Of a DNA stretch of 64,000 bases, positions 53,681-60,818 are shown piece by piece; within the stretch, counting starts at the first letter, position 1; every line of letters begins with the position of its first letter. A model generated the notes under the pieces. The model did not search any database, was not told the DNA's origin, and was given only the letters and a program-made list of their open reading frames with translations. The DNA is from Desulfopila inferna (GTDB taxonomy: Bacteria > Desulfobacterota > Desulfobulbia > Desulfobulbales > Desulfocapsaceae), in the NCBI RefSeq assembly GCF_016919005.1, contig NZ_JAFFQE010000001.1, positions 558,001 to 622,000 on the forward strand. The letters are read 5' to 3'. The translations under genes and the position numbers were made by a program.

Positions 53681-54088
53681 ATGACATTACCAATGAACGC
53701 CCAAAAAGTATCAATGAAATCCATTGAGAGAATTAATGAGCTTAGCGGTGAAAATGTCAAAGTCTGTATGCAGTGCGGGACATGCACCTCGGCATGCCCA
53801 ATGGCAGATGAGATGGATTTTTTTCCGCGCAAAGTCATGCATTACAGCCAGTTTGGCCTGTTAAGCAGTCTGGAAGACATTAATTCGTACTGGAAGTGTG
53901 CCTCATGCCATTCCTGCAGTGTCAGATGTCCGCGCGGCATAGACATTGCCAAGGTAATGGAGGCCTTACGTTTACTGGTCCTTCGTACCAGCAAAAACCA
54001 TATTGAACCTTCTCAGATACCCCCGGAAAAACTCAAAGAGTTTCCCGGCATCATGATGGTGGCAGGTTTTAGAAAATTGACGAGTTAA
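53681..54088 (+). CDS. HdrC-like 4Fe-4S protein
   Basis: 135 aa with two 4Fe-4S motifs, CMQCGTCTSACPM and CASCHSCSVRCPRGID, set in the helical HdrC-type fold (DFFPRKVMHYSQFGL, IAKVMEALRLLVLR). HdrC passes electrons to the catalytic HdrB subunit. The HdrB-like gene starts 8 bp downstream. It has no membrane segment, so the complex is soluble. First gene of a four-gene redox run. Confidence 0.9.
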   Translation: MTLPMNAQKVSMKSIERINELSGENVKVCMQCGTCTSACPMADEMDFFPRKVMHYSQFGLLSSLEDINSYWKCASCHSCSVRCPRGIDIAKVMEALRLLVLRTSKNHIEPSQIPPEKLKEFPGIMMVAGFRKLTS

Positions 54089-54096
54089 GGAGAGCG

Positions 54097-54981
54097 ATGA
54101 AAATCAGTTATTATCCCGGATGTACCCTGAAGTACAAGGCCAAAAACCTTGAAACGTCAGCGTTGGCTTCTCTTGATGCTCTGGGTATCGACGTGGAAGA
54201 AATGGACAGATGGAACTGTTGCGGTGCGGTTTACTCACTTGCCAATGACGACCTCATCCATATGGTGGGCCCGGCGAGAAATCTTCTTCGAGCAAAGGAA
54301 CAGGGAGCGGATAAAATCGTCACGCTCTGCTCCATGTGCTACAACACTCTGGCAAGAGTGAACCAGCTCATGAAAAACGATGTCGAGAAGAGAGATACCA
54401 TCAACCGCTTCATGGACGACGAAATAGATTACTTTGGAGAGGTCGAGGTGGTTCATTACCTGACCCTGCTCAAAGAAGAGATCGGCTGGGAAGCTATTCG
54501 CGACAAGGTGAAGAACCCTCTCAATGATTTCAAGATCGCCTCATATTACGGCTGTACTCTGCAACGTCCCGAAGAAGTCGGTATTGAGCCTCTGGGCAGC
54601 TTTGCCCTGATGAATGAGCTTTTAGCCGCGCTCGGCGCCGAAGTTGTACCTTTTTCGGCAGCGGATAAATGCTGCGGCTCCTACCAGGTTATCTGCGAAG
54701 AGGCAGGTGACAACGCTGCCGCAGCCAAGGTAATTAACGCTGCATCTGCAAGCGGCGCTGAAGCATTGGCGACCAGTTGCCCACTCTGCGAGTTCAATCT
54801 AGGCAAACAACAGGATGCGCTCATGGGGAAGGGGAAAATTTCTGCAAATGTATCCACGCTCTATTTTACCCAGCTTCTCGCCATGGCACTCGGAATCGAT
54901 GCCGGAGAGTGCTGTCTCGAACTGAACGATAAAAAAGCGGTTGAGCTGCTTGAGACGAAAAACCGTCTCACTGCCGCCTGA
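54097..54981 (+). CDS. HdrB-like CCG-domain protein
   Basis: 294 aa with two complete CCG domains: YYPGCTLKYK...WNCCGAVYS...CSMCYN and YYGCTLQRP...DKCCGSYQ...SCPLCEFN. In HdrB these cysteines hold two non-cubane 4Fe-4S clusters that reduce disulfides. All the expected cysteines are present, so it is likely to be active. It lies between HdrC-like and FrdB-like genes, which suggests a disulfide/thiol-linked fumarate reductase or an analogous complex. Confidence 0.92.
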   Translation: MKISYYPGCTLKYKAKNLETSALASLDALGIDVEEMDRWNCCGAVYSLANDDLIHMVGPARNLLRAKEQGADKIVTLCSMCYNTLARVNQLMKNDVEKRDTINRFMDDEIDYFGEVEVVHYLTLLKEEIGWEAIRDKVKNPLNDFKIASYYGCTLQRPEEVGIEPLGSFALMNELLAALGAEVVPFSAADKCCGSYQVICEEAGDNAAAAKVINAASASGAEALATSCPLCEFNLGKQQDALMGKGKISANVSTLYFTQLLAMALGIDAGECCLELNDKKAVELLETKNRLTAA

Positions 54982-55024
54982 GTCCTTTGAAGACATTATT
55001 TTCATTTTAAGGGAGATTTTAAAT

Positions 55025-55816
55025 ATGTGTGATACCAAAGTTAAACAACCCGAAATTAAGATGGCTACAGGGGACAGGGCTATTTTGCCTGAGGGTGCGA
55101 AAACCATTCCCATCTTTGTCATGGGTAAGCAGTACCAGGTTCCGGAAACCCTCACTATTATGAAGGCCATGGAATTTGCCGGATTCAGGTTTCTGCGCGG
55201 CGCCGGCTGCCGTGGAGGCATCTGCGGCGCCTGCCCCACCGTCTATCGAATGGCCGGCGACTACAAGCTTCATTTCGGCCTTGCCTGCCAGACCGTAGTG
55301 GAACCCAACATGTACCTCGCTCAGATCCCCTTCTTCCCCGCCAACCGTGCCGATTTCAAGATAGAAGAGATGAGCGCAGCAGCCGATGCCATTCATGCCC
55401 TTTATCCCGAAGTTTTCCGCTGCGTCGCCTGTAATCTCTGCACCAAGGCCTGTCCGATGGATGTCAAGGTCATGGATTATATCTCTGCCATCAAGCAGGG
55501 ACAGATCGAAAAAGCCGCACGCATCTCCTTTGACTGCATCCAGTGCGGTCTCTGCTCCAGCCGTTGTATGGGTGAAATACCGCAATATCATGTTGCCCAG
55601 TTGGCCAGGCGGATTTTCGGCCGTTATATTCAGCCGCAGGCGGAACACCTCAAAGTGAGGGCCGAAGAGATCAGATCCGGCAAATACGACAAGGCGCTCG
55701 ATGATCTGTGTGCAATGGACAAGGAAGAGCTAGAGAAACGCTATGTCGCCAGAGAGCGTGAACCAGACATGGCCGAAGCCGGTTCCTGGATGCCTCAAGA
55801 AACTCAATATCTCTAG
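55025..55816 (+). CDS. Fumarate reductase/TfrB-like iron-sulfur protein
   Basis: 263 aa from the ATG at 55025 (AAGGGAG upstream); the frame from 54941 overlaps the HdrB-like gene. An N-terminal ferredoxin-like part has GAGCRGGICGACPTVYR with a later LACQ, fitting a 2Fe-2S site. Two 4Fe-4S motifs follow, CVACNLCTKACPMD and CIQCGLCSSRCMGE. This order (2Fe-2S then two ferredoxin motifs) is that of FrdB/SdhB-like subunits. It should wire the flavoprotein at 56068 to HdrBC. Confidence 0.9.
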   Translation: MCDTKVKQPEIKMATGDRAILPEGAKTIPIFVMGKQYQVPETLTIMKAMEFAGFRFLRGAGCRGGICGACPTVYRMAGDYKLHFGLACQTVVEPNMYLAQIPFFPANRADFKIEEMSAAADAIHALYPEVFRCVACNLCTKACPMDVKVMDYISAIKQGQIEKAARISFDCIQCGLCSSRCMGEIPQYHVAQLARRIFGRYIQPQAEHLKVRAEEIRSGKYDKALDDLCAMDKEELEKRYVAREREPDMAEAGSWMPQETQYL

Positions 55817-56067
55817 GAGGCCGGCCGAGAATGCCCTTTTCGCTCATCTCCGCGTTATTCCCAGAAAATCAATGCTCGCAATATCAAATATATGGCTGTG
55901 CTTGATTTCCTGAAAATGCCTTGATCTAAACGAAAATGCCTATTCTCAGACAACCTCCTAGGAAATAATCGACCAATTATCTGGAATGACGATACTCTTC
56001 AGTATGCTGCCACTATTTGACTCGCGGTATGAGCGCGGCCGAAGAGTTATGAAACAAGGAGAACACC

Positions 56068-57735
56068 ATGGGCTATACCCCCGAATTAAAAGAACTTATA
56101 AAAAGAGTTGAAGCAACTCGCCCGGATCGTGTGGCAATGGCGCGCCGCGGCGAGAATTATCCCGCCCTCACCATGGCTGAACGTCATGAAGTATTGAGCA
56201 AATTTCATCCCGACTATCAGGAAGATGCCAAACAGGCAGTCAAGGTCGGTCCCAACAAGGGCGATGTCTTTCAGGAAACCGTGGCCCGTCTGCTGGAGTC
56301 ACGATCAGTCATCAGACCTGAAAAGGTGGACCTGAACAAAGTCGATCAGGAAACCGACGTTCTCGTCATCGGCGGCGGCGGTGCCGGAACATCTGCTGCC
56401 ATCATGGCTGCCGATGCCGGCTGCAAAGTCATTATCGCCAACAAACTCCGCCACGGTGATTCAAATACCATTATGGCTGAAGGCGGCATCCAGGGGGCTA
56501 CTCACGAATGTGATTCGCCCTACTATCATTATCTTGACACCATCGGGGGCGGTCACTTCACCAATCAGCGCGATCTCGTTGCCGCATTGGCCAAAGACGC
56601 TCCCCTTTCCATTGCCTGGCTCGAAAGCCTCGGCATGATGTTCAATAAATACGACGATGGCCGCACCGTCGTCCGTCATTTCGGTGGATCCTCAAGAAAA
56701 CGGATGCATTCCGCCGGTGACATGACCGGTGCTGAAATCATGCGGGTTATTCGTGATGAAGCCCGTAATCGCAAAGACATGATAACGGTGCTGGAATTCA
56801 GCCCGGCTGTCGAGCTGCTGCTGGACAGCGAAGGAAAATGCGCCGGAGCCATCCTTTTCAATATGGAAACCAAAGAGTACTCTATAGTCAAGGCCAAAGC
56901 GGTAGTGCTGGCTACCGGAGGCTTCGGTCGTCTGCACGTCAAAGGCTTCGCTACCACCAATCATTATGGGGCGACCATGGACGGCGTGGTCATGGCTTAC
57001 CGGGCGGGCGTCGGCAATAAATCGCTGCATTCAACCCAGTATCATCCCACCGGCGTTACTTTCCCGGAACAGAACGTCGGTTTACTGATTACCGAAAAAG
57101 TCCGCGGACTCGGAGCTCATGTTCTCAATATCGACGGCGAGCAGTTCTGTTTTCCACTGGAACCCCGCGATGTCGAGTCAGCCGAACTTATCCAGGAAGC
57201 CATGTTAAAAGGCAAGGGCATTATGACCCCCACCGGTCGTCTCGGCCTGTGGCTTGATTCGCCGATGATCGAGGAACTGCACGGCCCCGGTACTGTTCGT
57301 AAGGAACTGCCTGCTAAGTTTATCCAGTTTGAGCGGCACGGCATTGACATCAGCAAAGAGCCCATGCTGGTATACCCGACCCTGCATTATCAGAACGGCG
57401 GTATCAATGTTGACGGAGACACCAATACCCAGGTTCCGGGACTGTTCGGTGCCGGTGAGGTCATTGGCGGCGTACATGGCGAAAATCGCCTGATGGGCAA
57501 CAGCCTCCAGGATATTATTACCTTTGGTCGCCGCGCCGGCAAAAGTGCGGGAAAATATATCAACGGCGGTGTTGAGCTAAAGGATCTCTCGCTTGACCAC
57601 GTGGTCAAGTTCGAGAAGGAACTGGCTGAAGCGGGTATCGAAAATCCTATGGTCGCCCCGATCCTGCTGCCCGATTATTCAACAGACGAAGTAAGTGCCA
57701 ATCGATGGCCAGAAGCAGTTACCAAAGCTGCATAG
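56068..57735 (+). CDS. Fumarate reductase/succinate dehydrogenase-like flavoprotein (TfrA/FrdA type)
   Basis: 555 aa, AAGGAG before the ATG. After a ~95-residue N-terminal extension comes the FAD motif LVIGGGGAGTSAAIMAADAG, then GDSNTIMAEGGIQGATHECDS, AVVLATGGFGRL, the QYHPTGV active-site block, GLGAHVLNIDGEQF and a C-terminal NGGINVDGDTNTQVPGLFGAGEVIGGVHGENRLMGNSLQDIITFGRRAG. These are the hallmarks of FrdA/SdhA/AprA-like flavoproteins. It reduces fumarate or a similar enoate, with electrons from the Hdr-like subunits. A 251-bp gap separates it from the FrdB-like gene. Confidence 0.92.
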   Translation: MGYTPELKELIKRVEATRPDRVAMARRGENYPALTMAERHEVLSKFHPDYQEDAKQAVKVGPNKGDVFQETVARLLESRSVIRPEKVDLNKVDQETDVLVIGGGGAGTSAAIMAADAGCKVIIANKLRHGDSNTIMAEGGIQGATHECDSPYYHYLDTIGGGHFTNQRDLVAALAKDAPLSIAWLESLGMMFNKYDDGRTVVRHFGGSSRKRMHSAGDMTGAEIMRVIRDEARNRKDMITVLEFSPAVELLLDSEGKCAGAILFNMETKEYSIVKAKAVVLATGGFGRLHVKGFATTNHYGATMDGVVMAYRAGVGNKSLHSTQYHPTGVTFPEQNVGLLITEKVRGLGAHVLNIDGEQFCFPLEPRDVESAELIQEAMLKGKGIMTPTGRLGLWLDSPMIEELHGPGTVRKELPAKFIQFERHGIDISKEPMLVYPTLHYQNGGINVDGDTNTQVPGLFGAGEVIGGVHGENRLMGNSLQDIITFGRRAGKSAGKYINGGVELKDLSLDHVVKFEKELAEAGIENPMVAPILLPDYSTDEVSANRWPEAVTKAA

Positions 57736-57752
57736 CCCTTTCCAGCGACAGA

Positions 57753-57834
57753 CAGGGCCGGCTTCACCTTGAATCCGGCCCTGGATGAAAGAGAGAAGGG
57801 AAGAAAAGAGGCAGCCCGTAAAGGCTGCCTTTTT
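57753..57834 (+). terminator. Hairpin plus terminator after the flavoprotein gene
   Basis: CAGGGCCGG (57753-57761) pairs with CCGGCCCTG (57775-57783). Further on, AGGCAGCC (57809-57816) pairs with GGCTGCCT (57823-57830) and is followed by TTTTT. The second is a classical terminator and touches the stop codon of the convergent gene. Confidence 0.85.
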
Positions 57835-58058
57835 CAATTGAGGTGGTCATTTTCCTTTACAGTATTCTGTTTTCCTCGTATCCAGCCCTTTCTAATATAA
57901 TATTGCTGACCGCAATCGCTGTATTTATCACAGATATCTTCGTTGACCTTAAGAGGATAGTTTTTTGGCGTGCCTTTATCGACCCGGCAAACACCTGACA
58001 TTTCATCCTGCAATCGATAATATCTGCAACTGAGACACATTTTCTTTGCTTGCCACAT
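57834..58058 (-). CDS. Small cysteine-rich protein, function unknown
   Basis: 74 aa with five cysteines spaced as CLSCRYY, GVCRVD, DICDKYSDCG, which suggests a zinc or Fe-S site, followed by QQYYIRKGW. The start fits but no strong Shine-Dalgarno is seen. The pattern of cysteines with a conserved-looking tail argues that this is a real gene, not a shadow. I do not recognise the family. Confidence 0.6.
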   Translation of the reverse strand: MWQAKKMCLSCRYYRLQDEMSGVCRVDKGTPKNYPLKVNEDICDKYSDCGQQYYIRKGWIRGKQNTVKENDHLN

Positions 58059-58158
58059 AATTTCACTTACTCTTAGATGTTTTAGTATAAGCTGTTATAA
58101 TTCCAAATCATTGCCGGAACCCGTTCGGATCATGTCCGGAATGAGCACATGGGTAACC

Positions 58159-59127
58159 TCATTTCCTCAAGACAAAGCCGCACTTCTCGATATTAAGCAG
58201 ATCATCGACCAGACTATTGCCTGATGTGGTCAAAAAATTACCGACAATAGCACCATTGGCTCCGCTTGTAAAACTCCGATACTGATCAACCCCCATCTCA
58301 GCCCGTCCGCCGGCAAGACGGACAACCGCATGAGGATTGATAAAACGAAAAACGGCTATAGAAGTGAGAACTGCCGAGAGCGACAGTGGCTCCAGGTTTT
58401 CAAAAGGCGTATTGGCAACAGGAGAGAGAACATTTATAGGAATAGACAGGATTCCAAGCTCCCTTAACTCAAAGGCCAATTCCAACCGATGTTCAAGATT
58501 TTCACCCATTCCGATGATTCCCCCGGAACATACTTCAAGCCCGGCTTCCTGGGCAATCCGTATGGTTTCGACCTTTTCTTCCCAGGTGTGGGTTGAACAG
58601 ACGGAAGGAAAGAATCGTCTGCAGGTTTCCAGATTGCAGTGATATCTTTCGACTCCGAAAGATTTCAAGAGCCGGGCCTTCTCCGGGGTGAGCATGCCCA
58701 TAGAGGCGCAGAACTGCAGGCGGGTAGTGTCGCCCAGCTTCCTGTAAATTTTGCCATATTCCTGAAGATCCTCCATGCTGACGGTTCTTCCGGCGGTTAC
58801 CAGAGAGAGCCTGCGCACATTATGTGCATCGTTATTCTTCCCCTGCAGCAGAGCTGAATCGCTGCCGATGACATCATAGGTTTCAATATCGACGTCATAA
58901 TGCGATGACTGAGCGCAAAAACGGCAGTCTTCCGAACATTTTCCCGACTTGGCGTTTATGATGGAACAGGGGTCGAAAACATTACCATGCAGGTAGAGGC
59001 GGATATGATCCGCCGCTTCGAAAAGCTCATCCGGATGCGCTGTAGTGGCAAGCTCATAGGCTAGATCATAATCTATATTTTCTCCATTTTTAATTTTTTC
59101 GATACATTTCTCAATAATCATTTCCAT
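58159..59127 (-). CDS. bioB: Biotin synthase
   Basis: 322 aa. Radical SAM motif Cys64-x3-Cys68-x2-Cys71 in SGKCSEDCRFCAQS, with the BioB-specific YHCNLETCRRFFPSVCSTHTW and GGIIGMGE. The Arg/Asn pocket motif RFINPHAVVRLAGGR binds the auxiliary 2Fe-2S cluster. It converts dethiobiotin to biotin. No other bio gene is adjacent. It ends 100 bp before the Cys-rich small gene. Confidence 0.94.
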   Translation of the reverse strand: MEMIIEKCIEKIKNGENIDYDLAYELATTAHPDELFEAADHIRLYLHGNVFDPCSIINAKSGKCSEDCRFCAQSSHYDVDIETYDVIGSDSALLQGKNNDAHNVRRLSLVTAGRTVSMEDLQEYGKIYRKLGDTTRLQFCASMGMLTPEKARLLKSFGVERYHCNLETCRRFFPSVCSTHTWEEKVETIRIAQEAGLEVCSGGIIGMGENLEHRLELAFELRELGILSIPINVLSPVANTPFENLEPLSLSAVLTSIAVFRFINPHAVVRLAGGRAEMGVDQYRSFTSGANGAIVGNFLTTSGNSLVDDLLNIEKCGFVLRK

Positions 59128-59300
59128 TCCTCACGTACTATCTGAATCACACAACGTCAAGATATCGATTTTTAATAATAATTCTTCTTTAGAGACATTA
59201 ATAATTATGATTGACCTAAAAGTCATCGAAGTTACCGGGATGATCTGAAGAAATCAGTTGTGATTATGCAGCTTTTCACTCGCAAAGATAAACAGAGGGT

Positions 59301-59340
59301 AAAAAAAAGGCCGAAATCCAGTAAAATAAGATATCGGCCT
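59301..59340 (-). terminator. Terminator of the ileS-lspA-fabD run
   Basis: AGGCCGA (59308-59314) and TCGGCCT (59334-59340) form the stem. Read on the minus strand it ends in eight T. It lies 38 bp after the fabD stop. Confidence 0.8.
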
Positions 59341-59377
59341 CGTTAAAACAAAACGCTCGGTGGTATTCGGTTATGAA

Positions 59378-60322
59378 TCAGGTCAGTTTTTCCATGCAAC
59401 TTTTAAGACTTTCGGGAGAATCGAACTGCAGAGAATTGACTTTCACACCCTTTGGTACGATCTTTCGCATCATTCCCTTGAGTATTGTTTTCGGTCCAAC
59501 CTCAATAAAAGTATGTACTCCCGAATCCACCATTTTAAGGATAGTTTCATACCAGCGAACCCGAGATGCTATCTGGGTAGCCATGATTTCTTTAATCTTT
59601 GCGGTATTGAATTCTTCAGCGGAGGTCACATTAAAATAAACAGGCGTATGCGGACTTGAAAATTCTATATCTTCCATAAACCTGGCGAATTCAGGCACGG
59701 CATCGGCTACCAGCGGGCTATGATTGGCAACGCTGACATTGAGGGGAATGACCTTTGCCCCCGCCTCTTCCAGCTTTTTTGATACCTGATCGAGACCGGC
59801 AATATCTCCAGAGATAACGATCTGTTGTTCGGTGTTGTGATTAGCGGATGTCACCCTTGCAGCTTCAGGACAATTACCGATGTGGCGTTCAACTTCCTCG
59901 ATATTCAAGCCGAGTACGGCACGCATACCACCGGGATTCTTCAGGCCCTCCCTCCACATTAAGGCGCCGCGTTCCGCGACCAGGCGAATGGTTGATTCCG
60001 TGGAAATGACTCCTGCCGCGTGAAGAGCGGAATATTCTCCCAGACTGTGCCCTGCGAAACAGCCAATTTCAACTCCGGCAGGCAAAGTCTTTTGCAGCAT
60101 CCGCCAGCACATGAGATTGACTGCGGTAATGGCAGGCTGAAGGTATATGGCCCGGGTCAGCTCTTCCATAGGACCCTCAAGGCATAACTTGCCGATCGGT
60201 GCATCGCAGACTCTTTCGGTAATTTCCATGATCTCCCTGCAATCCGGAGATGCGTCGAGGAACTCTCGGCCCATGCCGAGATACTGTGAACCCTGGCCTG
60301 GAAAAAGAACAGCAATCTTCAT
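59378..60322 (-). CDS. fabD: Malonyl-CoA:ACP transacylase
   Basis: 314 aa. Catalytic Ser93 in GHSLGEYSAL, His201 in VANHSPLV, oxyanion/Arg region AERGALM and the N-terminal FPGQGSQYLGMG. It loads malonyl groups onto acyl carrier protein for fatty acid synthesis. Length is normal. It lies 16 bp after lspA, an unusual but plausible tail for the ileS-lspA operon; no other fab gene is nearby. Confidence 0.94.
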   Translation of the reverse strand: MKIAVLFPGQGSQYLGMGREFLDASPDCREIMEITERVCDAPIGKLCLEGPMEELTRAIYLQPAITAVNLMCWRMLQKTLPAGVEIGCFAGHSLGEYSALHAAGVISTESTIRLVAERGALMWREGLKNPGGMRAVLGLNIEEVERHIGNCPEAARVTSANHNTEQQIVISGDIAGLDQVSKKLEEAGAKVIPLNVSVANHSPLVADAVPEFARFMEDIEFSSPHTPVYFNVTSAEEFNTAKIKEIMATQIASRVRWYETILKMVDSGVHTFIEVGPKTILKGMMRKIVPKGVKVNSLQFDSPESLKSCMEKLT

Positions 60323-60338
60323 TCATTAACCTCTTTAT

Positions 60339-60809
60339 TTATTTCGTGTTTTCCTTCTCAATAAAACTGAATATCAAAAACAGCCCCACCCCGATACATA
60401 TTGCAGAGTCAGCTATGTTGAATGCCGGCCAGTGAAATCGGGACCAGTAGATATCGATGAAATCTATAACGGCACCGACCCGAATTCTATCGACAAGGTT
60501 CCCCAATGCCCCACCTGCAATGAAAGCAAGACCGATGCTCTGCACAGGTGCATCTTTTCGTATGCGGTAGTAGAGCAGAGTCAGGCCGCCCAGGGCGATC
60601 ACCCCCACAAATATAAAGAAGGGATGACGCCACCAGGAATCGACATCGGCCAGTATACTGAAAGCTGCGCCGCGATTAGTAACATAGACCACATTGAAAA
60701 ATCCCGGAATAACCTCTATTGACTCATAAAGCGACAGTCTGCTCGCTATCAGAATTTTTGTGAACTGATCGATGATCAGCGTCACTGCGATTATAATAAA
60801 ATAAAGCAC
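60339..60809 (-). CDS. lspA: Lipoprotein signal peptidase (signal peptidase II)
   Basis: 156 aa with four hydrophobic segments. Catalytic aspartates are Asp116 (VGAVIDFIDIY) and Asp134 (FNIADSAI). Other family motifs are YVTNRGAAFS and AGGALGNLVDR. It cleaves prolipoprotein signal peptides such as that of the NlpC/P60 lipoprotein at 7850. It starts 9 bp after the ileS stop, the usual ileS-lspA pairing. Confidence 0.95.
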   Translation of the reverse strand: MLYFIIIAVTLIIDQFTKILIASRLSLYESIEVIPGFFNVVYVTNRGAAFSILADVDSWWRHPFFIFVGVIALGGLTLLYYRIRKDAPVQSIGLAFIAGGALGNLVDRIRVGAVIDFIDIYWSRFHWPAFNIADSAICIGVGLFLIFSFIEKENTK

Positions 60810-60818
60810 GGCAGCCTG

